Source: a virus
Virus record (IMG/VR): IMGVR_UViG_3300010158_000120
Coordinates: 1-45,138 of that record
Strand: one strand, 5' to 3'
Length of the DNA stretch: 45,138 nt
Shown here piece by piece: positions 6,700 to 15,026 of this stretch. The notes beneath the pieces are model-generated. The model did no database searches, was not told where the DNA came from, and saw nothing but the letters and a program-made list of their open reading frames with translations. Each line of letters starts with the position of its first letter. Position 1 is the stretch's first letter. Both the position numbers and the translations under genes were made by a program.

Positions 6700-7869
6700 A
6701 TGATTACAGCAAACCAAAAATGGATTACAACCACACCGTATTACGAAGAATTTTTACGCTATTATCAAATGGCTAAAACACAACAACAAGAGTGTAACTT
6801 AGGAATTATAAAACATGCAGATAGCTCTGTGCCCGATGACTTAATGAAACACGTTGAACTATACGACGTGGTTGAAAGAAAGTACGCAGGATTCTCACAG
6901 ATAGTTAACGATGTTTTTTATGGTTTTTCCGAAGATCACCCTTACTGGAACAAAATGACTCAAGGTCACATGACAAAACAGAGAGAAACTGTTTCTAAAA
7001 ATTGGACAGGCAAGCGCAGCGTGTTCGGTTTAAGGGAGTGGATTTATTTGTTTTTGTTTCACAGATTAACAGGATCTGCTATTAACTACTCGATGAAGCC
7101 TTCAGGCTATCACAACACGCTCTTGTTCGAGATGCATCAAGCTGACAATATTGCTCAGCTGATAGACATCATAAAAGGAGCCACTAAACCATTCTACACA
7201 TCGGTAGGCTATCAGTTTCCAAGTTTTCCTAAACCTCAAGGCAATTACAAACGTGGAGGAGATTATTTCCTTTGCGAATTCGTTCCTCAACTCGCAGAAG
7301 ACGTAGCTAACTTCTTAGAGCAGGGCGAGAAAAAAGACTTGAGACAAGTAGGAGACTTTATGTTTAAGTGGAACACAGACAGAGGCCTTAGAGCTTTCAG
7401 ATTCCAGTACGCTGCTTTTATTGCTGACATAGCAGATTGGTTCCCTGAATTCGTTAACCGTGAAAGTCCATTTTATTACGGTACGAACGCAAAGGAATGC
7501 GTTAGCTATTTAGCAAAGAAGTCTACTAAAATGCAAGAAGAAACGTTTTTGGATTCAGTAATGATGAAGATATACGACGACACTGGCAGTTATCCGTACA
7601 ACGCAGAGGACGTAACGTGCGACTCAATTCGATGGATTGAGAACTACGTAAAACCTGGAGCGGACTACGATCACTTAGATTTCGATCATGTATGGAACAG
7701 CAGCAAGATTATAGACCATCCATACGGTCGACAGAAAGCAATGTTAGATCTTGGTCTTGTCCCAAGTTTTAACGGTATTACAGAACACCCTTCCGATGAC
7801 AAGGTACTTAAATCACTTCTTATAACAGAAGAGCAATACAAGGACAGGGTACAACAACATTATAAATGA
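6700..7869 (+). CDS. Putative DNA base-hypermodification enzyme, aGPT-Pplase-like, 389 aa
   Basis: Resembles, by eye, the helical 'alpha-glutamyl/putrescinyl thymine pyrophosphorylase' superfamily, which includes amino-acid:DNA transferases and 5-hydroxymethyluracil DNA kinase helical domains of thymine-hypermodifying phages. Supporting features are FLFHRLTGSAINY followed by GYHNTLL (about 128-148), an Arg/Phe/Gln helix ending in ADIADW, a Gly-rich turn FYYGTNAKE, and an acidic C-terminal segment (DYDHLDFDHVW). No P-loop is visible. It starts one base after the glycosylase stop and overlaps the next gene by four bases. Membership in this superfamily needs a profile comparison. If wrong, it is an uncharacterised helical protein tied to the glycosylase. 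Confidence 0.45.
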   Translation: MITANQKWITTTPYYEEFLRYYQMAKTQQQECNLGIIKHADSSVPDDLMKHVELYDVVERKYAGFSQIVNDVFYGFSEDHPYWNKMTQGHMTKQRETVSKNWTGKRSVFGLREWIYLFLFHRLTGSAINYSMKPSGYHNTLLFEMHQADNIAQLIDIIKGATKPFYTSVGYQFPSFPKPQGNYKRGGDYFLCEFVPQLAEDVANFLEQGEKKDLRQVGDFMFKWNTDRGLRAFRFQYAAFIADIADWFPEFVNRESPFYYGTNAKECVSYLAKKSTKMQEETFLDSVMMKIYDDTGSYPYNAEDVTCDSIRWIENYVKPGADYDHLDFDHVWNSSKIIDHPYGRQKAMLDLGLVPSFNGITEHPSDDKVLKSLLITEEQYKDRVQQHYK

Positions 7870-8363
7870 AACAAACAAAACAACGCGATGCCTTTAAAAT
7901 AAAAGCAACAGGCAATATCGCAGAAAAAATAGTGTACAATCACTATTCAAAAAAACACCAAGTAGAAATTAACACAGACGAATTCGGTTATTGGGACATG
8001 AAAATTGATGGAGCTACTGTACAAGTAAAAGCAATTACTCCATTCGTTAAATTTGATTGTTGGGCAATTAACGAGGGTAAAACCACGCAGAATATAAACA
8101 ACATATTCAAGTGCGATAAGTTTTTAATTTTATCTCTACCCTCTAGAGTACCACACGAATACGATGGTTATGTATTAGAAGTAGATCCTAAAGAATGCAT
8201 GACAAAAGTATTAGAAGGATCTTTTAATCCAGAGAAAAAAATATCTTTAGTTATTCCAAGAAATCCTGCTTATATTAAGAAGATTTTTAAGATAACTAAC
8301 GAGGAAGAAAAAAATATCTTAGAACACGGTACATCTATATTTAGAAAAAAATTAACAAAATAA
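7866..8363 (+). CDS. PD-(D/E)XK nuclease-like protein, 165 aa
   Basis: Shows the core of the PD-(D/E)XK nuclease fold: a helix with E20 (GNIAEKIV), then D44 in GYWDMKID and Q53-V-K55 in ATVQVKA on successive strands. The Q-x-K form occurs in several active and inactive members. The length suits a single-domain nuclease. It overlaps its neighbours on both sides (ATGA, TAATG), so it is translated with the two putative modification enzymes. It may cut unmodified host DNA or process a repair intermediate; the substrate is unknown. Confidence 0.6.
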   Translation: MKQTKQRDAFKIKATGNIAEKIVYNHYSKKHQVEINTDEFGYWDMKIDGATVQVKAITPFVKFDCWAINEGKTTQNINNIFKCDKFLILSLPSRVPHEYDGYVLEVDPKECMTKVLEGSFNPEKKISLVIPRNPAYIKKIFKITNEEEKNILEHGTSIFRKKLTK

Positions 8364-9367
8364 TGAGTGAAATTTTATTTCCAAACACTTGCGAAGTAGA
8401 ATTTAAAGGCAAAAAACCAAAGGACTCTTGGATGCGAGATTGGTCACTAGATCAACGTATCGAAAAGTTCTTTGAGTTCTGCCAAAAATTCGATAATAGA
8501 AAAGACTCTTTGTTAAAGACAGAGTATCAAATCTTTTCACATCGCTTGCATTGGCACGAGCACCCATATTGTTACTACATGAGGGACAATGTTACTGACA
8601 ACGAACTAAGAATGTTTTATACTTTAGTGTTTAGTTTTAGTAACGAACATTGGGGAACTTTTATGAAGTTAGCCAAAGAAGGTGAAGAAGCTACTAAAGA
8701 GCACTTCATTAACAATCGTCATGCTAGAAACGACTTATTCCAAATCTACTATCCAAAAGGTACAGACGTTAAACATTGGTTGCTACACGGACCTAGAATT
8801 GCTGGTCAAGAATTGGCTTACGTTTTACAGGACGTTGAAGATGGTAAGCGTGGAAAGTATACAATGATGGAGTTTGCAAAGATTCTTGAGAAGTATTTTA
8901 AACAGCATCAAAACTTTAGAAGTCCTTTGTATCCATGTAAGAACACAGCAAGATATATCGCAATGAGTTATCCACACTTGGTAGATCCTGAATCTATCTT
9001 ATTCGGTGGTACTGGTCACTTCGATGGATTGCACCAGATATTCGGTGGTCAGAACCTAAACGGTAAAGTTAAGTACACTATTAACGAAGCTGGAGCATTC
9101 ACGCCTGAGAACAAACAGGCAGAGCAATGGTTATATCAGATGGATCTGTTAGTGAATCACCCGTTAAACCCAATGACTGAACAGAAGTATCTGAACATTG
9201 AAGACAAGACCTGTTTCTTTTGGAAGCACATCGCAATCTCTCATGGTGAAAAGAAACCTACCAAAAATATACCTTACACTTGGATCTTTCCAGACACATT
9301 CAGTTTGGCTAAACAAGACCAAGAGGAATTCTTAGACGGCATACAGCACAGAAGTTTAATGTATTAG
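8363..9367 (+). CDS. Putative second aGPT-Pplase-like protein, 334 aa
   Basis: A helical, aromatic-rich protein with features resembling the same hypermodification superfamily as the gene at 6700: KNTARYIAMSYPHLVDPES (about 194-212), then the Gly-rich turn FGGTGHFDG and a C-terminal LNIEDKTCFFWK. The family is often encoded as side-by-side paralogues, which fits this operon. The match is by eye and weak. It starts one base inside the preceding stop (TAATG) and ends 22 bases before a bidirectional terminator, closing the operon. Confidence 0.4.
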   Translation: MSEILFPNTCEVEFKGKKPKDSWMRDWSLDQRIEKFFEFCQKFDNRKDSLLKTEYQIFSHRLHWHEHPYCYYMRDNVTDNELRMFYTLVFSFSNEHWGTFMKLAKEGEEATKEHFINNRHARNDLFQIYYPKGTDVKHWLLHGPRIAGQELAYVLQDVEDGKRGKYTMMEFAKILEKYFKQHQNFRSPLYPCKNTARYIAMSYPHLVDPESILFGGTGHFDGLHQIFGGQNLNGKVKYTINEAGAFTPENKQAEQWLYQMDLLVNHPLNPMTEQKYLNIEDKTCFFWKHIAISHGEKKPTKNIPYTWIFPDTFSLAKQDQEEFLDGIQHRSLMY

Positions 9368-9388
9368 GATCGTATAGTTAGTAAATAA

Positions 9389-9416
9389 GAAAGGGAGCTC
9401 ATTTGGGCTCCCTTTT
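9389..9416. terminator. Bidirectional hairpin terminator
   Basis: AAAGGGAGC (9390-9398) pairs with GCTCCCTTT (9407-9415) with an 8-base loop. T-rich sequence follows on the plus strand and A-rich sequence precedes it, so it can act in both directions. It lies between the ends of the plus-strand operon and the long minus-strand late block. Confidence 0.75.
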
Positions 9417-9447
9417 ATTTTTGTTTAATATCTTATCGTAATTGTTA

Positions 9448-9918
9448 CTACTCTTCGGCCTCGAGCTCGGGTGTGATTGGATTCACGTCCCTGCGGTACC
9501 ATTTACCTGCTATATTCTCGTTATAGCTTTCCACCTCTAAAACCCTAAGTGTCATTTGATAATAGGTCTCCCAATAACTCATCTGTTTCTTCGTGGTGCA
9601 GACCCTTAATATTTCTCTAGTGAATGCTTCTTTGCCAAAAGTCTTAATGTCCTCTGTAACCAATTTACTCGAACCGTAATAGTCTACCCAATTACTCTCT
9701 TTGATCTCCTTTCTTTTCTTTGGAATACGGCCCGGTTTTATCCACTCCGAGATTTCTTTCTTCGTTAAGATTTTAGTTAGAACGTTTCTAAGGATTTTTT
9801 TGCCGACATAAAATTTGCCAGTATTATTGTTGGTAACTTTGTAGACAAATCCTACAGCATTATCTGGGAAATCTTTTAATTGAGTGAGCTGATTCCCTTC
9901 GTATAACCAATTTGACAT
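9448..9918 (-). CDS. GIY-YIG-like endonuclease, 156 aa
   Basis: Residues 23-41 (GFVYKVTNNNTGKFYVGKK) are a degenerate GIY-YIG motif, followed by YYGSS (about 75) and a helix like GKEAFTREIL, the pattern of free-standing phage GIY-YIG/Seg-like endonucleases. Homing endonucleases of this type cut DNA and spread between phage genomes. It is the last gene of the minus-strand block. Its own ATATTTATTA box and its position beside a terminator are consistent with a later insertion. Catalytic activity is inferred. Confidence 0.7.
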   Translation of the reverse strand: MSNWLYEGNQLTQLKDFPDNAVGFVYKVTNNNTGKFYVGKKILRNVLTKILTKKEISEWIKPGRIPKKRKEIKESNWVDYYGSSKLVTEDIKTFGKEAFTREILRVCTTKKQMSYWETYYQMTLRVLEVESYNENIAGKWYRRDVNPITPELEAEE

Positions 9919-9929
9919 AGACTGTTTTC

Positions 9930-9939
9930 TAATAAATAT
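9930..9939 (-). promoter_or_regulatory. Putative late-type box ATATTTATTA
   Basis: Lies 11 bases before the ATG of the GIY-YIG-like gene, read on its coding strand. Identical to the boxes at 3852-3861 and 10251-10260. Confidence 0.45.
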
Positions 9940-9940
9940 C

Positions 9941-10246
9941 TTAGCTATCCCAACGAATAACGAAGGTCATATCTGTATTAGAAGCAATTGGATAAGGAGT
10001 AGATAACTTACCAACTACCAGTAACTCGTCGCTATCGTTGTATAATCCAACAGTGGTAGCGTAAGGCCTGAACTCTGATCCTGTCACTGCGTCTATGTAA
10101 GATCCTGAAGTACCTGATCTAATGGCGCTAGGATTAAGTGTGTAGTTGAAATCGTTCTCGTCTACTTGACATCTAACTTCTTTTTGATAGATTGTAGTTT
10201 CTGCTTGAAAAGACAGCGCGTAAGGTTCGTATTGGATAAATGGCAT
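9941..10246 (-). CDS. Small virion-type protein sharing a domain with the 357-aa tail protein, 101 aa
   Basis: The protein is essentially one beta-rich domain. It matches the C-terminal ~80 residues of the protein at 26372-27445: DFNYTLNPS then TTVGLYNDSDELLVVGKLS and a final IRW, against EYNYTSNPS, TTVGMYNNNNELLAVAKLS and IRVKLDW. The shared domain suggests it binds the same virion partner, perhaps as a decoration or fibre-tip protein. It lies far from the tail module, downstream of the glycan enzymes. Confidence 0.65.
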   Translation of the reverse strand: MPFIQYEPYALSFQAETTIYQKEVRCQVDENDFNYTLNPSAIRSGTSGSYIDAVTGSEFRPYATTVGLYNDSDELLVVGKLSTPYPIASNTDMTFVIRWDS

Positions 10247-10250
10247 ACTC

Positions 10251-10260
10251 TAATAAATAT
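10251..10260 (-). promoter_or_regulatory. Putative late-type box ATATTTATTA
   Basis: Only four bases separate this box from the ATG at 10246, so if it is a promoter the transcript would be nearly leaderless. It overlaps the stop of the large fusion gene. Confidence 0.4.
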
Positions 10261-13200
10261 TAGTTCTCTCGTCTTTCCTCTGGTTTGTAGTGAGCTATTC
10301 TATTGTGTAGGATAGGACTGGCTAGCAATACCGCAGGTTTTAAATTGCCTTTTACTGTTTCTTGGAACATATAACTCATCCAAGTCTGTTCGTAAGGGTG
10401 TGCCCATGTGGTATCTAAGAACATTTTTTGATTGCCGATCTTTCCGCATATAGTCGGCCAGTTCGCATAGTATACATCTCCTGTGATATAGCCAAGACCG
10501 TCTAGAAATTCTATTTTATCGAAAGAGGTTCTTGGACAGTTTGGATCTAATCCGTGTTCTGGTAACTTATCGTATTCTGGGTAGAATTTCGTTCTTACCG
10601 CTTGAGGAATATTGTACCATGACACTTGAATGTTATTATCCATATAAACTTCTGTAAAAGATAACTTTAAGAAATCAACTTCAGAAGACTCCATTATTTT
10701 TACAAGCTTATCGTATAAATTATCAACGTACATTCTAAATCCATTTCTACAGAATCCAAGTTCTTCTGGAGGATTCACACCCATATCGTCTTCTAAGAAT
10801 AGATAGTAATCGCTATCGGATTCTTGGAAGTGCTGAGCAGCTCTGAATCTACCACCATTAATGCCCGTATTTTCGTTTGTTATGATATGCTCGAAACCGT
10901 ACTTATCGCACAGCAGTTTATTCGCTTGTCTTGCTTCGTCGTTGGTAGAATTATCGATTAAAATATTTCTAGTGTTTGTAATAAACTTAGGATGCTTTAA
11001 CCAAGTTTGTATTGTGTGCTCTACTTGATGAGGAAAATTAAAGGTCAACATATAGATCGACACTTTTATTTTGTCAACGTCTATGAATCGCTTTGTCAAT
11101 TTAGCTCGGCCTTCTGGTATCGGTTCTAATTCTGCGACATCGTCTAATGTTTTTTGTACGAACTCTTGAATGTGCCCGTTAATACCAATTCTAGTGGTTC
11201 TAAATAATTCTGGATATCTGTGAGCTAATATAGAGAATAAACTTTCCTCTGTGCCCAAAAATCCTTCGTTTAAAGAATCGTTAGTTAAGTGCCAATAATA
11301 ACTGTTTGCTTCTTTGATTGCTTCTCTAGTTCCACCGAATAGTCCGCCTCTACATATCCACTCAACAGTTCCACCGGCCATTCTATTTAATGCATCCCAA
11401 TTAAATCCATGAACTTCACCAACTCCTTTATCAAAATATGGATAAGGATACTGAACGAATAGGAATGGATCAATATATTTTTCTAACTTATCAAAGAATC
11501 TGTCGTGTATTAATAGGTTGTAGTTAATTGTGTTTGAAATACCAGCATCTACCCATGCAAATTTTTCTGTATCGAATGGGTTGTATATGCTAGCGTCGTG
11601 TAGCAATGACATCTTAGACATTACAATCGGATTGTACCATTCAGAACTGCCTTGTGGAGAATCCTTTAACCAACCAGTTTGATTAATCCACGCATCGCTT
11701 GTTCTAATTGCTTGAGCTTTGTCCCAAAAATCGCCAAACATATTTTTAATGTCAGATAATTCAAAGTATTTTATTGCCGTATTAGATGGGCTTCTTCTTT
11801 GCCATACAAACTCTTCTAGCTCTTTAGGAATGAATAAAAATAAATTAATATCAACCTTCAACAATTTATCAAAGCATTCTAAATAGTGCTCAAAAGATCT
11901 ACCAGGTCTACCGATATCCCATAAACCGGTAACCATTGTTAAATTACTTTTTGTTTTTTTCCAATTATAATTTTCAGGTACTTGTTTTGCAAATTCAATG
12001 TCTATAGCTTCTATGTCTTGATTGCCAGTTTCGTACGCATAACCTCCGATTTCTAATTTCTCTTTTAAAGCGGCCAATTCCTCTGGTAAAAGATTCATGT
12101 GTTCTATTCTAATACACTTAGGTCTGTATTTAGTTAAGTCTAATTGTTTGAATATTTCCCAATCCATGCCTTCTGTATCTGTTAAGAACACATCTATTTT
12201 TTCTACGTTATTCTTTTTTAATATAGAATCGAGTGTAAGACAGTTAGCATTTATTTTTTCTGAGTAATTATCTTTTACAAAAATATCTCTTTCGTAATCT
12301 GATCCAAAACCGTTTCTTGGAGGAAATGCAGTTGCCATTCCTTTGTAACCTAATTGTAAATCGTATTCTTGTATTTTACTTTCTGGAACATACATCATCT
12401 CTAGAGTTCCATCGTAATCTGCCACTGCTACATTTTCAAATATGTGATTAGGTCTTGTACTTAAATTGCTTTTTAATTTCTCAAATACTTCAGGTATAGG
12501 TTCTACAAATATTCCACCCCAACTGTACATGTCAATGTAGCCTCTCATATCGTCGAAAGTAATACCGTCCATTGCACCCGCTTGAAATACAAATATGTCT
12601 TGAAAGTTTTTACCCAAATAATGTAATGCGATTGCTAAAGAGTCCTCGTATGGCTTTTCGTATCCGGCTCTTTCTATTGCACCTATTGGTTCCTCTTGAG
12701 GCGTAGATACATTTTCGTTATTAAAATCAGTTATTGATTCTAATAGACCTCTTCTAGAACCTGTCTTTTTAACTATTAAAAGATTACCATTAAAAAAATA
12801 TTCGTGATCTTTTATTACATTTAAAATCTCTTCTCTATAATCGATAAAAGCATTTAACGAATCTCCACCTCCACCTAAATCTTCAATAACATAAAATCCT
12901 CCGGTTCTAACACGACCAAAAAAGTTTTTTATTGTTTGAGTTTGAGCTGCAGATTGGTGTAAACCATCGTCGATAACAATATCAAACATTGAAGTGCTTA
13001 ATTGTTTATCGCACGCATGCTTGTCCAAAGAATCGCATATATAAGTAGAGATTCTGTCTTCTGTAAATTTACAATCTTCTGCAATATCTAATCCTGATAT
13101 TTCGGCTTTTGGAAAATAATCTCTCCAAACTCTTAACGATCCCCCTTGTACGTAATTTTCGTAGTAGATTTCTCTAATCTGTCTAAAGTGACCTTTCACG

Positions 13201-13346
13201 TTTATGTCAAGACTTCCAATTCCTATTTCTAATAAAGAAGTAACTTCGTTCTTAATATCGTTAAAAAGATATTCGTAACTTTTAGAGTAACCACTTATTG
13301 CCTTATCGGTACCGTACTGGTCCATCAGAGCATCTAAACTTTGCAT
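10260..13346 (-). CDS. Four-domain glycan-modifying fusion: methyltransferase, FkbM, HtrL-type and GT2-type glycosyltransferases, 1028 aa
   Basis: Four domains can be read. At 1-200 is a class I SAM-dependent methyltransferase (LLEIGIGS 38-45, GLDI, FDIVIDDGLH). At about 230-455 is an FkbM-type methyltransferase (FQAGAMDG 254-261, VEPIPEVFEKL, ENVAVAD). At about 465-735 is a HtrL/YibB (WlaTC) glycosyltransferase-like domain (LTMVTGLWDIGR, then FAWVDAG 596-602). At about 760-1028 is a GT-A family 2-like glycosyltransferase with the DxD-type motif LEDDM (851-855). FkbM and HtrL members act on sugars of glycolipids, O-antigens or glycoproteins. No membrane segment is visible, so a cytosolic acceptor is likely. 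It follows the carbamoyltransferase by six bases. The combined role, adding and methylating sugars, is inferred. Confidence 0.75.
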   Translation of the reverse strand: MQSLDALMDQYGTDKAISGYSKSYEYLFNDIKNEVTSLLEIGIGSLDINVKGHFRQIREIYYENYVQGGSLRVWRDYFPKAEISGLDIAEDCKFTEDRISTYICDSLDKHACDKQLSTSMFDIVIDDGLHQSAAQTQTIKNFFGRVRTGGFYVIEDLGGGGDSLNAFIDYREEILNVIKDHEYFFNGNLLIVKKTGSRRGLLESITDFNNENVSTPQEEPIGAIERAGYEKPYEDSLAIALHYLGKNFQDIFVFQAGAMDGITFDDMRGYIDMYSWGGIFVEPIPEVFEKLKSNLSTRPNHIFENVAVADYDGTLEMMYVPESKIQEYDLQLGYKGMATAFPPRNGFGSDYERDIFVKDNYSEKINANCLTLDSILKKNNVEKIDVFLTDTEGMDWEIFKQLDLTKYRPKCIRIEHMNLLPEELAALKEKLEIGGYAYETGNQDIEAIDIEFAKQVPENYNWKKTKSNLTMVTGLWDIGRPGRSFEHYLECFDKLLKVDINLFLFIPKELEEFVWQRRSPSNTAIKYFELSDIKNMFGDFWDKAQAIRTSDAWINQTGWLKDSPQGSSEWYNPIVMSKMSLLHDASIYNPFDTEKFAWVDAGISNTINYNLLIHDRFFDKLEKYIDPFLFVQYPYPYFDKGVGEVHGFNWDALNRMAGGTVEWICRGGLFGGTREAIKEANSYYWHLTNDSLNEGFLGTEESLFSILAHRYPELFRTTRIGINGHIQEFVQKTLDDVAELEPIPEGRAKLTKRFIDVDKIKVSIYMLTFNFPHQVEHTIQTWLKHPKFITNTRNILIDNSTNDEARQANKLLCDKYGFEHIITNENTGINGGRFRAAQHFQESDSDYYLFLEDDMGVNPPEELGFCRNGFRMYVDNLYDKLVKIMESSEVDFLKLSFTEVYMDNNIQVSWYNIPQAVRTKFYPEYDKLPEHGLDPNCPRTSFDKIEFLDGLGYITGDVYYANWPTICGKIGNQKMFLDTTWAHPYEQTWMSYMFQETVKGNLKPAVLLASPILHNRIAHYKPEERREN

Positions 13347-13352
13347 TTAAAA

Positions 13353-15026
13353 CTATTTAATTTTTTTTATGTAGTAATTTTCTAGGATCAAACAATCCAT
13401 TTGAGTGTCTTGTAATATTTTGAAAGCGTCTTTAATTGTAGAAAGAATTGGTCTTCCATCCAAATTAAAGGAAGTATTTAATAAAACTCCTACGCCATTT
13501 TGTTTTTCAAACTCGGTCAATAAATCGTACAGCCATTCGTTCTGTTCTCTTGTTACCGTTTGTACTCTAGCTGTACCGTCTACGTGAGTAATTGCAGATA
13601 GCTTCTCTTGCCACTCTTCTCTAACTGTTGGACAAAAACTCATCCATCTTGATTCTCCTTCCCATTCGAAGTACTTAGATACATCTTCCAATCTTACAAC
13701 TGGTGCAAACGGTCTGTACCACTCTCTGTGTTTTACTTTTTCGTTTAGCACGTCTTTCATATCAGCAATTGAAGGATTACATATAATACTTCTGTTACCT
13801 AATGCACGTGGACCGTGTTCTGCTCTGCCTCTTGCTACTCCAACTATTTTGCCTTCTAATATGTCTTTTGCTAAAACTTCTATATCACATTTAGTAGTAG
13901 TAAAGTTAACGCTACTGTCATGAATGTATTGAGACAAAGAATCGAAATCCTGTAAAGTTAAACCTGAATATGTAGCATCGAAAGCCTCTTGTGGTTTTAA
14001 TATATTTAACATAGAACCCAAAGCAATACCACAATCGTTAGGTCCAGGTCCAACAAATACTTTTTTACCAAACTCTTTTACCAATCTAGTATTGAATATA
14101 ATGTTTAAGCCACAACCGCCTGCTACGCATATAGGTAAATCAGGATACTGCTCCATGTAAGGTTTAACTACTTCTAAGAAAGCCTCTTCGAAAGCTCTTT
14201 GACTTGTTGCAGCTACGTTGTATTCTAATTCGTCTTTTAATCTGTCAAATACGTCAAACTTAACTCCAATCTTCTCTCCTAATGCATTGATCTTGGATTC
14301 AAAGTCGTAATAACCCGTAGTGTCCCAAGGCCCAAAGTGATTGCCGTTAGGATCGCTCTTATAAAATTCTATGAAATGAGGTACCCACTCTTCTACTACT
14401 TTTCCGTAAGAAGCAAGTCCCATAATTTTTCCTGGATAAACTAGGTTGCCTATGTTCAAAGGCTCTTTCTTTATAGAAGACAAATACTCACCAAATACCA
14501 TATAAGGAAAACCTAGATCGTAGTATATGTGAGGATTATTTTCTATTGGATTTATTACCGATTCTAATAACTTAGGAGATTCTCCTCTAATTGCGTGATA
14601 GATATTAAACTTACCGTCGTTTCCTCCACCGTCAACAGAGAATACTAAAGCCTCTTGAAAATTTGATTGATAAAAACAACCGGCTGCATGAGATTCGTGG
14701 TGTAAACAGTGATGATAGTTTTCTGCGTTAATGTATTTTTCTAATTCGTGTTTTTCTTCGATTATTACATCGCAGTTCAAGTAATAACAGTTTTCAAACT
14801 TGTCTATGTTTAATTTTTCGCGAATAAAATTTGGGATGTATTCTGCCAAGAATAATAGATCGTGGTTTTTAGGGCACATATACTGCGCCATACCACTATT
14901 TTTATAATTTAAAAAACGTTCTACTTCCAATACTAAAAGTATTTCCCCTTCTGATTCTACAACATATGCTGAGTTATGAGAACCATAAAATGCTATATTG
15001 GCTTTTATTTTATTGTTATTTTGCAT
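13353..15026 (-). CDS. NodU/CmcH/TobZ-family O-carbamoyltransferase, 557 aa
   Basis: Transfers a carbamoyl group from carbamoyl phosphate (via carbamoyl-adenylate) to a hydroxyl, usually on a sugar or antibiotic. Clear family marks are HHCLHHESHAA (105-115), with the metal-binding His residues of the N-terminal Kae1/YrdC-related domain, VDGGGNDG (131-138), the Gly-rich CVAGGCGLN and GPGPNDCGIALG, and the C-terminal domain with RAEHGPRALGNRSI and LNTSFNLDG. Length is normal and the protein looks complete. It sits between a putative glycosyltransferase (1-base overlap) and the methyltransferase/glycosyltransferase fusion, so a sugar substrate is most likely. Carbamoyltransferases also occur in phage DNA-hypermodification pathways, an alternative here. 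Confidence 0.9.
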   Translation of the reverse strand: MQNNNKIKANIAFYGSHNSAYVVESEGEILLVLEVERFLNYKNSGMAQYMCPKNHDLLFLAEYIPNFIREKLNIDKFENCYYLNCDVIIEEKHELEKYINAENYHHCLHHESHAAGCFYQSNFQEALVFSVDGGGNDGKFNIYHAIRGESPKLLESVINPIENNPHIYYDLGFPYMVFGEYLSSIKKEPLNIGNLVYPGKIMGLASYGKVVEEWVPHFIEFYKSDPNGNHFGPWDTTGYYDFESKINALGEKIGVKFDVFDRLKDELEYNVAATSQRAFEEAFLEVVKPYMEQYPDLPICVAGGCGLNIIFNTRLVKEFGKKVFVGPGPNDCGIALGSMLNILKPQEAFDATYSGLTLQDFDSLSQYIHDSSVNFTTTKCDIEVLAKDILEGKIVGVARGRAEHGPRALGNRSIICNPSIADMKDVLNEKVKHREWYRPFAPVVRLEDVSKYFEWEGESRWMSFCPTVREEWQEKLSAITHVDGTARVQTVTREQNEWLYDLLTEFEKQNGVGVLLNTSFNLDGRPILSTIKDAFKILQDTQMDCLILENYYIKKIK

